Assembly (NCBI GenBank): GCA_025435555.1
Contig: JAIWWG010000073.1
Coordinates: 115,293 to 179,292 of the forward strand
Reading direction: 5' to 3'
Source of the DNA: Chytriomyces cf. hyalinus JEL632
Taxonomy: Eukaryota; Chytridiomycota; Chytridiomycetes; Chytridiales; Chytriomycetaceae
Length of the DNA stretch: 64,000 bases
Shown here: positions 1-10,098 of the stretch, piece after piece
Layout of the letters: each line of letters begins with the position of its first letter
Numbering within the stretch: position 1 is the stretch's first letter
Translations under genes and position numbers: made by a program
The notes under the pieces: model-generated
What the model was told of the DNA's origin: nothing
What the model saw: the letters and a program-made list of their open reading frames with translations, nothing else
The model's database searches: none

Positions 1-1
1 C

Positions 2-2035
2 GTCGAAATCTTGGATCAGATAAATGTTCGGCTAGAAAATTTCAGCGCGTCAAACTCCGCTGGTGTTTACGGCATGGATGAAGCGAGACTGGGCCAGCTG
101 GTTGATCTTGAAGCGTTGCTTTTCTGCTCCAAGCCCATCCACTCAATGCTATCGGAAGTTCAAAAGCTGGAGACTGTATCTCACTTGCGCAGACTACTTA
201 ATTTGTTTTTCGGGCTTCTAACGGTGGATGGGTCCAACATTGATTTGAAGGTGTGGGCCAGTGAAGACGGTGCCAAAGTCGAAATCATTCTGCAAAGTCT
301 TCTTCGAGTTGCAAGCAAGACTCTGCGCCTCCTCTCCATGCCTGATCTCATTTGCCTGGAGCTTTGGAATACCGTGTTGCACCTTGTCAACCTCAATCCT
401 CCTGGCTACATGATTTCATGTGTCCAGAAGGTTATTGAACCTGCTCCGTGGCACAATTTCATCATTTCGTCGTCTATTGCATTTGAAATCTGGAGTTGGA
501 GTGAATCTGACTGTTGGAGTCCTCACCTGCAAGCCCTTGCGGGTTATATCCTCTCCTCAGGCGTATGGTCTCCCATCTACCAGCCAAGACTTCTTCAAGT
601 GTGCTTCCGCATCATTGCAAGTTCTAGAGCTTTGCCACAAGACGAAAATAGTCAAGTAAACTTGTTGAACGCTTTGGAGGCGAAAGTCTTGCGTATGGTT
701 GCTGGATATCAAGTGGATTATCGAGAGCTGGAAGCGCTTTTCAACAGTCTCCCTGACGCGTGGGATGAAATCCTGACAAGCATCATAAAGACTTCTCAAA
801 GTTCTCCGCTGGGCCGCGTTTTGAAACTCGGACGCGCGGTTCTGAAATCAAATGGAAGCCGCGTCGACGATTTAAAACTATTGCACAGTTACATTTTCCA
901 AATGGTTCGGCGGCAAGTTTGCTCGCATGATGAAGGGTCCCAAACATTCAGCGTGGCAGATTTAAGTACTATTATCCCTGAGATATTCCAGCAAGTCGAT
1001 TCAATGGACGCGCAATGCAATGCGTTGCTATCACACTGTATTGAGCAGTTGTACACCACAATCAATTCATGCAGCAGGGAGAATTTCACGCACATTTGGA
1101 AAGGCGCGCTGGCAACTCTTGAACTGTCGTCAGAGCCGATACTTTGGCTGTCGCGTGCGTGTACCCACATTTCTTCGCTGGAACTTATGCCAATTCTCGT
1201 TGAAAGGGCAATTGAGGCTCAACTGGTCCGAATGAAGCGCACGTCGTGGGAACCCGTTGTGGCTTCGCTGGTTCTTCCTGAGTTTGGCCAAGAAGCGTTC
1301 ATGTCAAACTGCCTGCAACATGCACATGTATTGACTCTGTATGCTGTAGCCGTTCAATCTGCTCTCAAATCGAAAACTACAAGCGCATCGTACACTCCGA
1401 TCGGAGAGCAGGTCGCAATATGGATCAGCACCCTCAACATTGATGCGCTGGTATCTTCAAACACAAGCAAGTTGAAGGATGAAAAGCTTCTCTTCCTGCT
1501 TGATATTTTTTCTCAACTTTTGTCTGTTGCGGATGCGCAGGAGCACTACTCAGCGTCTGTGTTGCATCAAAAGAGCCGGCTTTATTCGATACTGCCGAAT
1601 GTCGCGGAACATGTGCTGCGATTTGGAGAGCCGACGAATCAGGGGCTGTGGACTACGCTTGGGTTTGGATCTACGCGTTCGCAGTTGAGTGCACCGATGC
1701 GAGTGTTTTGTAAAGGGTGGGCGACATTTGTTGCTATGAGGCTGTATTATGAAGAGGAGGCAAGAAATCGAGGTGGTGGTGTGAGTGGAGGTGAAACTGC
1801 AAGTGACTTGAGAGAGGATGATGAAATGTCGGAGATTTCAAAAAGGAGGAGCAAATTTGTTTCCCAAGTTTCCAGCCTTTCCTTAAAACGCGAGTACATT
1901 GACTGCGAAATTCTAATTGATGGGATGGTGGGGCTGCTAGAGGACGAGACGAAGACTGTGTATGATATGCGTGCATGCGTTGGTGTGATGAGCACTTGGA
2001 CGCCTTTGGTGGAATCGTTGTATCAGTTGGATTGA
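2..2035 (+). CDS. C-terminal part of a large helical protein, unrecognised (5' end outside window)
   Basis: An open frame runs from the window edge to a TGA at 2035 with no intron, so at least 677 residues of a larger protein are present. The first ATG-like position (11) is a TTG inside the frame, so the true start lies upstream. The sequence is rich in Leu, Ser and amphipathic helices with no signal peptide or membrane segment, which suggests an alpha-solenoid (HEAT/ARM-like) fold. A Trp-rich stretch near residues 155-175 (WSWSESDCWSPHL) is the most distinctive motif. Near the C-terminus is a low-complexity acidic and Arg/Lys patch. I do not recognise the family. A large helical adaptor such as FIRRM/C1orf112 (DUF4487) was considered, but I could not confirm it from sequence alone. 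Confidence 0.7.
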   Translation, partial: VEILDQINVRLENFSASNSAGVYGMDEARLGQLVDLEALLFCSKPIHSMLSEVQKLETVSHLRRLLNLFFGLLTVDGSNIDLKVWASEDGAKVEIILQSLLRVASKTLRLLSMPDLICLELWNTVLHLVNLNPPGYMISCVQKVIEPAPWHNFIISSSIAFEIWSWSESDCWSPHLQALAGYILSSGVWSPIYQPRLLQVCFRIIASSRALPQDENSQVNLLNALEAKVLRMVAGYQVDYRELEALFNSLPDAWDEILTSIIKTSQSSPLGRVLKLGRAVLKSNGSRVDDLKLLHSYIFQMVRRQVCSHDEGSQTFSVADLSTIIPEIFQQVDSMDAQCNALLSHCIEQLYTTINSCSRENFTHIWKGALATLELSSEPILWLSRACTHISSLELMPILVERAIEAQLVRMKRTSWEPVVASLVLPEFGQEAFMSNCLQHAHVLTLYAVAVQSALKSKTTSASYTPIGEQVAIWISTLNIDALVSSNTSKLKDEKLLFLLDIFSQLLSVADAQEHYSASVLHQKSRLYSILPNVAEHVLRFGEPTNQGLWTTLGFGSTRSQLSAPMRVFCKGWATFVAMRLYYEEEARNRGGGVSGGETASDLREDDEMSEISKRRSKFVSQVSSLSLKREYIDCEILIDGMVGLLEDETKTVYDMRACVGVMSTWTPLVESLYQLD

Positions 2036-2604
2036 TGCTGGTTGAGAATACTGAAGGAGTACAATACCTGTTTCTAATGTGCGACGTTCAAGAAAAAAAG
2101 GAAAAAACTACAACAGATATAGGTGACTACCCAGGCTCATCACCACCTCTACCTGTTGATGTTCCTTTGATCTAGAGTTAAGGTTGGTATGAATCGCACT
2201 TCCAATATCAACAGCATCACATCTTCATTTGTCATCAACAACCGTATCATTTCATTCTGTCACATCAAAAATCAGTTGAATCTCGTAACGGAACATGGAT
2301 TGTTTATTGGGCTTGGGAGCGCAAATCTCCAGAGCCCTGTTCGAACCAGTTTTGTTCACGCATGTGAAAAGTTGGATTTTCAGATTGCCAACGCAGATGC
2401 ATCATTGCAATTCTCGTGAGCCGTCTTTTGCCAACCCATACCCACTGTTGCTTGATACCATCATCCTGAATACGATCCCTGATTTTGATGACAACGCATG
2501 CTTCAGTGGTTCAAATGACGCCCCGCCCGGAATCGAAAAGAGTGAGAGCCTTGTTTTTGTCGCAAGGTTTTTTTTGATAAACCGAAGAGCCAACACCCAC
2601 AAAG
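2036..2604. other. Intergenic spacer, nothing coding recognised
   Basis: The spacer separates the end of the helical protein from the start of the methyltransferase gene. Open frames here have atypical composition and match nothing. The part from about 2550 to 2604 is T/A-rich and ends in an ATG context at the methyltransferase start, so it probably holds that promoter and 5' leader. Confidence 0.5.
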
Positions 2605-3499
2605 ATGAATCGCAGCCGCGCCCCACTCATTATGTGTGGAGTCTTCGCATACTGCTCTTCAGCCTATCTCGGATTCCACCTGTACAAAGTGTACAAGCTG
2701 CCAACCCCTCCCGCAACCATTGCCGACCCAATGCATCAACGCATTTCCACCTGCACCCACAATCATGGCGTGTACTCTGCAATGGCTGATCGATACGATG
2801 ACGAGATTGGATGGGATGAGTGGCTGATGGGACTTGAGCGTAGGCGGAAGAGGGCTGTCGAACAATGCAATGTGCGCTTCTTCTCTACATGAGTTACAGC
2901 GTGTTTTGTCTCGACTTCCATCAATTCATACTCATTCCTTTTTGTGTAATTAGGGACTGGTGCTGGAGACGGCAGCAGGCACCGGCCGCAACTTGTCTCA
3001 CTTTGCGAAAAACACAACAACCGAATCACTCACCCTCACCGACGCATCAGCTCCAATGCTTCAACAAGCTTTCCAGCTCCTAAAAGCACTCAGAAAAGAT
3101 GCGCCCTCTGCCGCAAGCATACCGCCTGTAAAGTTCTCGGTCCTTGACACAAACGGCACAATTCCTCCCGAAAATGTCGGCCACTTTGACACAGTCCTGG
3201 ATACGTTTGGTTTATGCAGCATGCAAGATCCGGCACAATCACTTGCGAATATGCGCGAAATGTTGAAAAGCGGCGGCAAACTGGTTTTGCTTGAACATGG
3301 ACGCAGCAACTTTCCATTGTTTTCGGAATGGATCAATGCGGCGCTTGATAAGACGGCGCAGTTTCATGCGGATCGGTGGGGGTGTTGGTGGAACCGTGAT
3401 TTGGAAGCAGTCGTGCGTGGTGTGGGTGGGTTAAAGATTGAGAGCGTGGAGAGGTTTCATTTTGGGACGACGATTGAGATTGTTGCTGTGAAGGAGTGA
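2605..3499 (+). CDS. OMS1: OMS1-like mitochondrial methyltransferase
   Basis: Two exons (2605-2871 and 2954-3499) join across an 82-bp GT..AG intron to give about 270 residues. The N-terminus is basic and carries one hydrophobic segment (about residues 8-27). It is followed by the conserved YSAMADRYDDEIGWDEW-type block and the Rossmann SAM-binding motif ETAAGTGRN, which is read exactly across the splice junction. Downstream are the methyltransferase motif LVLLEHGRS and a C-terminal beta-strand block. This order (single membrane anchor, YD..I.WDEW..G..RRR, class-I methyltransferase) is that of yeast Oms1, an inner-membrane protein of mitochondria whose substrate is not settled. The acid after motif I (TLTD) fits SAM ribose binding. 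Other METTL7-like methyltransferases are possible alternatives, but the N-terminal block favours Oms1. Confidence 0.85.
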
Positions 3500-3573
3500 A
3501 TAAACTACCAGTGAGGATGATACATGTGTGGCGTGTTTGGTGGGTGGCAGAATTATTTTTTATTCAGAGGCAA

Positions 3574-5088
3574 CTACTCCTCCTCGCTTTCTCCCTCTGT
3601 AAACACATTACCATCCTCGTCCACGTAAACAAACGAATCCCCATCAACAACAGCATCTCCTTTTGAATCCTCAGTGTGGTGTCCGTGATAATCATCATCA
3701 TGATCATCTTCGTCATCCCCGCTTCGAAACTCGACAATCCCATTCGCAACAACGTAACCAACAAAGAACCCAACCGCACCCAACACAGACATCCACTTCC
3801 AAAACGTCTCCACTCGTGCCTCCCGTTTCCTCTTCTCGCGCGCGTCCAATTCAGGGTCTCCGTAGGATGCTGGCGCATTTTCTGAAGTCAAGGCAGACCA
3901 GCGGCGAGAAACATCTGCTGCAATCGCAGAGAACGCGCCAGTTGGATTCGACAAGATGGAAACAATATGCAGAGACGGCGGTGTCGGACTCGGAGACGGG
4001 GGTGGATACAGAGTCAGAGCTGCTTGCATGCGCGTAATGTAAGCAATGAGGTTGGGAAAGCTGAATGTGAGAATGGCGTGGAGCTTCGGGTTTGTTAAAA
4101 GGGGCAACGCATGGAGAGACAGATGCGCATACGCGACAGCATCGAGGGTTGTGGGTCTGTGCGGCGGTGGTTTCAGTGTCACAAATGCTTTTCATCATTT
4201 TCGAAAAACCAACTCACTTGTCGCCGAAAAAGAAGAGTTGGTCTCCAAGCTTGTCATCCAAGGCTTGAAAAACGTCTTTTGCATTCAAATAAACTTCATT
4301 GACAAGTTCCTGGTTATGATCGAGCATCATTCTGTGTGGGAGAAGCGACGCGATGAGATTCAAGATTTGCTGGCATCAGAAGGCGACTCCACCTGTATCC
4401 AGCCAACCGACCAACCACTCGTTTCTTCAACACCTCGGGCACGTAGAACCGACGTACAAAGTCGAGCTGTTTGGAGTAAACGCGCAGCGTGTCCTCACTG
4501 TAATTTTTGGCGTCCACGAAAAGGGTATGCAGCAGCGAGTCGTACAGCTTCGTTTCGATCAGATTGATGAAACTTGTAAGAGATGAAAAGCGTTAGTATG
4601 GCAATTGCAGTGGATAAATATCGCTCACCTTGCAGATTGGGCCAATTGAAGGGGAGTCAAGTTCGCATCGAGATCGAATCCCTGCCCCAGTTCATCCCGT
4701 ATCAGAGACATCAAACAAGAGGGAAAAGAGGATGCACACCTTTCGCTTCAGATGCCGGATAATATTGGCACGGCCAGCAACAGGGATGGTTCCGTCACGC
4801 AGAAGGGGCAGCTCGCCTGTTTGATATGAATCTTCAGCGAGGTCAATGCGATCAGCGGACAATGGCTGTAGTACCGGATGGAGATATCTTTGGATTGGAC
4901 GACTTTGTGCACACCCAGCTCGCGCATGAGAGCGATAAATAACACTGTTCGCAGTGAGTAAGCATTGTTCGATGTAAGCATCAAAGGTCGCCCATTACCT
5001 GCACAGACATGCAGAACGGATCGAACGAGTCCAGTCCCCAGGCAGGGCCCCATGCGAATAGTTCGAAAGGCGGCTGTGTGGAGGCCAT
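3574..5088 (-). CDS. MTX1: Metaxin-1 / SAM37-like subunit of the mitochondrial sorting and assembly machinery
   Basis: Seven exons on the minus strand (5088-4999, 4944-4875, 4816-4740, 4681-4629, 4572-4393, 4331-4218, 4156-3574) join in phase to about 388 residues. The N-terminus has the metaxin pattern ELFAWGPAWGLDS, followed by the SNPxxSPSGELPLLRDG stretch of the thioredoxin-like domain, which is rebuilt only when a 58-bp intron is removed. Next come the HTLFVDAKNY block and the GST-C signature FFFGDKPTTLDAVAYAHL, again split by an intron. Near the C-terminus is one hydrophobic segment (WMSVLGAVGFFVGYVVANG) followed by a very acidic tail, as expected for an outer-membrane-anchored SAM subunit. 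Metaxin/Sam37 helps insert beta-barrel proteins. The closest pattern match I can recall is animal metaxin-1 rather than yeast Sam37, which is much more diverged. Confidence 0.88.
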
Positions 5089-5419
5089 ATTTTTTTGATT
5101 TGCGAGAAACAAAGTTTGGGGTTTTTTTATTGCCACGACTGAGAGCGGCTGTTGTTGGCGCATGCGAATGACTCTGGAGAGAAATTGGCCGTGCTGCGTC
5201 ACTGCGCATGAGCAGCGCCTTGCATCGCTCAACAACCGCCTTCTCAAGCATCGCAGATCCATGGGACAGATGCATGCACTGCAAGCATCTAACCACATAG
5301 AAACAACGCTGCAAGCGGCGTTTGCCACAACGGAGAAGTAAACAAAAACGCAGCATCAAAAACCAGAAATTACACAAAGTGTTTTCTTTTTGTTTTTTCT
5401 CGTCTCATTCACCAACAAA

Positions 5420-6884
5420 ATGTCAGAGAAGAAGACGCAGGTCCTCATTGCCGACACGGCAGCATTTATCAAAAGCGGCATCCGCCTGGACAGCCTGGCA
5501 GAAGAGGTGGTGACCATTGCCGAGGTTGTCCGCGAGGTGCGTGACTACAATGCAAGGGCAAATCTGGCACTGGCAGTGGCCCTTTCAGATGTGAAAGTCC
5601 GGGTTCCGTCAGATGAAAGCGTTGCCGCCGTTGCGGCCTTTGCGAGAAAGACTGGAGACTTTTCTGTGCTGAGTAGCACGGATTTGCGGGTGTTGGCTTT
5701 GACGTATATGTTGGAGAAGGAGCGGAATGGGATTGCGCACTTGAGGACGGAGCCCATGAAGGTAAGGAATGAATTGATTCGATTGATATAGTACAGATCT
5801 TCACATGGCTGACCCCTCTCTTTCATTTCCGCACACAGCCCCAACAGTTTGCCCCCAAGAAACCTCGAGTCAAGACTACCAATACCGCCTCTGTTGCCGC
5901 AACTGAGGATATTGCATCCACTTCACAGCAACCAGTTGAACAAGAAGCTGAAGAATCAGTCATGGATCTGAGTGAACAAAATGTGGAATATGTCGACGAC
6001 GAGGACGAAGATCAAGAAACTTCAACCAACGACCGCGAAGAAGCAGCCGCAATTATTCCTGAACCATCGTCAGTAGAAGCTGTCGAAACTACGAAAAGTA
6101 CCGCAGAAATGGGTCCTGGATACACTGTCGATGACGAAGACGATGGCGGTGAATGGATCACGCCAGCCAACATTGCGAAAATCAAAGCAAAGCACGAGCA
6201 AAAAGTACAGAGTCAGTTGGCATCTCAAAAGCGTATCGCCGTTGGATGTTTGACGACAGATTTTGCCATGCAGGTTTGGACTTGTTTTGTTTTCCTTGTT
6301 GGATCCAATCTCTCCAAACTGATACGTCCTCATAGAACGTTTTACTTCAAATGAACCTCACCCTCGTGTCAGTCGATGGAATTCAGATCAAAAAGGCAAA
6401 GTCATGGATCATGCGTTGCCACGCTTGCTACAAGACCACCACAGACATGAGCAAAGTGTTTTGCCCGGCTTGTGGAGGCAACACTTTGATGAGAACAAGT
6501 TGCAGCATTGATGGTAACGGGAAGCTTACGTTTTATCTGAAAAAGAACTTTCAGTACAACTTGCGCGGAACAAAGGTACGAACGCGAATCTTGCCAGCCT
6601 TGCGAGTCACTGACAATAACCTCAAAAACCAGTTTTCAATTCCAACCCCAAAAGGTGGCCAGGCCGGAAAGGCGGGCGCCGACATGATCCTTCGTGAGGA
6701 CCAAAAAGAGTTCACAGCCGGGTTACGCGCCGCAAAATCAGCACAGAAAAAGGCGGATTATCTTGATTTAGATTTTGTGCACTTTAGCGAAACAAACGGA
6801 AAACGGGGTGGTGGCATTGGTGGACCTGTGATTGGTCATGGACGCAAGAATCCAAACTCTGGAAAAGGGCGGCGCAGAAAGTAG
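5420..6884 (+). CDS. NOB1: NOB1, endonuclease for 18S rRNA 3'-end maturation
   Basis: Three exons (5420-5761, 5839-6273, 6336-6884) give about 441 residues. The N-terminal PIN domain starts MSEKKTQVLIADTAAFIK, with the catalytic Asp in VLIADTAAF and further acids in VVREVRD and LSSTDLRVLAL. A long acidic, low-complexity linker follows (about residues 120-230). The TTDFAMQNVLLQMNL motif is rebuilt across the second intron. It is followed by the zinc ribbon with two CxxC pairs (RCHACYK and FCPACGG) and a basic C-terminus (GHGRKNPNSGKGRRRK). Nob1 cleaves 20S pre-rRNA at site D in pre-40S particles in the cytoplasm. All expected catalytic and zinc-binding residues are visible, and length is close to that of yeast Nob1 (about 459 residues). 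Confidence 0.95.
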
Positions 6885-6954
6885 TCCTTCTTGGAACATG
6901 CGTTGTTTTTTTTTATGGGGGTTTTTACACTCATCTGCTTGAAGAACAGATAAA

Positions 6955-8057
6955 ATGTTGTATTTGATGTGAGTAGGAACCTTTACAACTGAAACCACTG
7001 CTGATATGGATACGAAAGCGGGCCAGGCAGCATCGGATGCCTGCATGCACAAGCACTGTCTCGGGCGGGAGTCCCAGTCTCTCTTGTGAGCCGATTTGCA
7101 GGTGGAAGCGCAACAACAGAAGCGCTGATCCAAACGAGTCGAACAGGGAAGGAGACCCTCACGTCCACGCATGAGCTTATCCCGCCATCGAGCATTCCAC
7201 CGGATGCAGACTTGCTTGTATGCACCCCAGCGCATGCAGCTGAAGCAGCACTGTTGCCCTTTATCAACAACGAACAGGTTTGCCCGCTTTAGTTGCCGAT
7301 CTGACAGAGCCTTTCTCATCCAAGCAGCAATATCACACATCCACTATAAAATACACAGCCGTTTCGCAACACGAATAAACGCGTCATAGTCTTGTTGGTC
7401 AACGGGGTCCTGGCACTGCACCAGCATCTCTTGGTTCCCGCAAAGGACCATCATCTCATCCTCGGATCGACCACCCACGGCGTGTTTCGAACACAGCCAT
7501 TCAACATCACGCATGCAGGCTTGGGCGAAACAGTGTTTGGATGTCCACCAGAAACAGATTCTTCTCATCCACGCGTAAAGTCCGTGCTGCACGCCTTGAA
7601 TCAGATGCACGACTTGAACGTGACGTCTCCCATGGAGTGGGAGAAACTTCACCGAAAACTGCTTTTAAAACTCGTCGTCAACTGCGCGTTGAATCCCGTG
7701 ACCGCCATCATGACTTGCCGCAACGGCATCGTTTCAAACTCAGAGCATGGACGCGCGGTTTTGAAGCAGCTATGCGCCGAAATTGCACAATTGCCCGAAT
7801 TTTCTTCTTTGGAAATGTCGGCAGAGGATCTTTTGGGCTACGTCTTGGCTGTTGCTAATGCAACTGCGAATAATGTGAATTCGATGGACGCGGCGGTTTC
7901 AAAGGGTCTTGAGTCTGAGATTGATTTTTTGAATGGCGATGTGCTGGAAAGAGCGGCAAAGAGTGGAATTTCTCTTCCAACCCACGCAGCGATCATTGAC
8001 TTGGTTCGGTTTCGATTGCAACTGAATCGGGCGGCCTTGAACACTTCGATTAGCTGA
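6955..8057 (+). CDS. PAN5: 2-dehydropantoate 2-reductase (ketopantoate reductase)
   Basis: Three exons (6955-6968, 7019-7277, 7359-8057) give about 323 residues. Exon 1 is only 14 nt, and joining it to exon 2 makes MLYLIGPGSIGCLHA, a perfect GxGxxG dinucleotide-binding start. LSRAGVPVSLVSR follows, as in ApbA/PanE proteins. The third exon continues with VIVLLVNGVLALHQ and the C-terminal helical domain, which includes LHRKLLLKLVVNCALNPVTA with the conserved Lys-x3-Asn catalytic pair. The enzyme reduces ketopantoate to pantoate with NADPH on the pathway to pantothenate and CoA. The very short first exon would be missed by simple gene finders. I am confident of the family; substrate specificity within it is inferred. 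Confidence 0.88.
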
Positions 8058-8169
8058 TCCCATCTTATGAATCGGCACCCAATGCCAACAATCTCGAAAA
8101 ATAAACAGTGCAATCATCCCTGCATCAGACACCCTGCACCAAATAGTGGGCATTTTACTAGTCTTTATC

Positions 8170-10067
8170 TCATATTCCTTCTTCATCATCAGTCTGCCGT
8201 GTCTGCATATCAAACAGCTCGACCAAATCCAACAAGGTGTTTTCAACCCTGCACACACAATTAAGCACAAACCTCCCATCCAGGAGCAAATACTTCGATC
8301 CAACATCAACCAACTCTGCAAGATCTGCGTCAACTTCACCCATGCTATCATTCACCTCCAACACGGCGTCCAGCAAGAACCCAGACTCGGGCGTTTCTGT
8401 CGTGAAGAACCAATCCGATTCAAGATCCATCGAGCTTGTGTTTGCGGGTTCCGCGGATGGTTTCATGTATTCTTCGAGTGCATGTTTCATGGGCGGGCGC
8501 TGAGATAATCCGAAATTCCATTGTGAGGTTGTTTGATCATTTTCATTTGATTCATTTCCTGATGGCAAAATGCCCTCCACAATTGCATGGAATCCATGCC
8601 GATTGCTATCTTTACAAATACTAAATTTAGACATGCCCGCGGTCCACGAATTTCCAAATCACACACAGACACAAAGACTTACTCAAACGCGTCTTGTTGA
8701 AAAGGTAATCCTGGCAATAACTCGCAAACGTTGAAATCCCACCATGAAAATCCGAATCCAAGTCCGCCAAGGTTCGCTTGCTCCAACACCATGCACGCTG
8801 CTTGTGCATTTCAATTTTCATGGATGCTATAAGCTCGTCAATTGGTGGTAGATTCGACAGCCATGATACAAATACAAGTCTGAGGATTTTTTTCGAACGG
8901 TTTGAGTTTTCTTTTTCTTTCGCATGTCTCGTGAACGCTTCTCACCGCTTCGAGTTTTTGAAAGAGTACAATATCCGGATAGATACAACCAAGCAAGACA
9001 ACAGCAACAGTTCCGGCCGATGCGCGCTTTCATTGAAAAATACATTCAGGCCTTGCGAATACCCAATCGCTGACCAAATCATTTCCGTGCACGGATACAA
9101 TTCCAACGGAACATTAAATGCTTTGATCATTCGTAACAAAACCAAGGGCCGGTTGATAGTTGGTAATGAAATTCCGAGATTTCGAAAGATTCGCAGCAAG
9201 GGTGTTAATTCGAGAGTGAGGATTGACAACGTTGGAAGCGACGATTTCTTAAAGAGAAGGAATGAGAGGCGGTGGCGTGACACGTGCTGCATAAAATCGG
9301 AGGGAAGCGCGTCCAGTGCATTCAAGAAGGGAATATCGCCGGAGTCTGCCCATCTGACAAGCAATGAATTACGATACAATCAAAGTTATATCAACAGCAA
9401 CTCATACTTGAGGACATCTGACAGTAAGAATGGCAGCCGCAGCAATCTGCATCCCATGTAAATAAGAAGGAGCTGGGTGTTTCGCTGCAACCGCATCATT
9501 GGCACTCGAAGTGACCGCGGTTTCGAACTATTCATTTTCCGTGCGGTATAGTCATTGAGGCCCTGTGTTGACACGAATGCAAGCCAAAGATCGCGCACGA
9601 TTATCTTTGGCACATTGAATTCAGTTTCCTTTCAGATCCTCACAAACAACACTCACCTCCAGAGAAGGTGGAAAGCCCTTCTTGTCTACCAACGCACGCA
9701 CTTGCGCTTTAAGAGAAAGCTGAAACGCTTCATAGACAAGCAGAGGTGTGGCGGTCCTGACGGTTGAGGTTGAATCAGTTTCGCCCAACGCTGCCTTATT
9801 CGTCAAAACTCACTTGAAACCCTTCACAAACACCAGCTTTGCTTTTTTCTTCTTGGGGACCCTCCTCAGCCTTGCGCCAGATTTGATTTCATCGTCGCCG
9901 ACCTGTTCAGTTGGAGGGATGATTGAGAACTAGAGGTCGGCATCGGAGGGATAAGCCATCACCTCCACATGACCGGTGCCACGCATCTGGTGGCCGTTGA
10001 TGCAGAAGCGCAGGCCGCTGTCCTTGTCTCGTCTGAATCGCTTTGTTCGGCAGATGGGGCATTTCAT
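8170..10067 (-). CDS. RRN7: RRN7/TAF1B-like RNA polymerase I core-factor subunit
   Basis: At least seven exons on the minus strand (10067-9963, 9902-9814, 9756-9657, 9604-9408, 9353-8946, 8879-about 8683, about 8629-8170) give roughly 515 residues. The N-terminus is a zinc ribbon: MKCPICRTKRF, then FCINGHQ, with the CxxC...C..GH pattern of Rrn7/TAF1B. Next is the YEAFQLSLKAQVRALVDKKG block and, across the next junction, IIVRDLWLAFVS, both typical of the family's cyclin-like (TFIIB-related) part. The rest is helical. This factor helps RNA polymerase I bind the rDNA promoter. The last intron is uncertain: the best donor (GTAAGT at about 8682) leaves the wrong phase for the last exon, while a weaker GTCTTT two codons on fits. 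The start codon lies 31 bp from that of the neighbouring hydrolase. Confidence 0.85.
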
Positions 10068-10098
10068 TTTCGCGCTTGTTAAATATTTACGTTTAAAA
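10068..10098. promoter_or_regulatory. 31-bp divergent intergenic region between RRN7 and the hydrolase
   Basis: Only 31 bp separate the ATG of RRN7 (minus) from the ATG of the hydrolase (plus). The spacer is A/T-rich with TTAAATATTTA near its middle. Either the two promoters overlap each other's coding sequence, or transcription of one gene starts inside the other. Confidence 0.4.

Noticed and set aside
2295-2789. 164-codon plus-strand frame before the OMS1-like gene
   Set aside because: It overlaps the methyltransferase start in another frame, has atypical composition and no recognisable motif.
4748-5377. Long minus-strand open frame over the metaxin 5' end
   Set aside because: It crosses three metaxin introns in mixed frames; the spliced metaxin model explains the region and gives family motifs.
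9976-10098. Upstream in-frame start for the hydrolase (MPRIWWPLMQK)
   Set aside because: This sequence is antisense to the zinc-ribbon exon of RRN7. The ATG at 10099 gives a sensible N-terminus.
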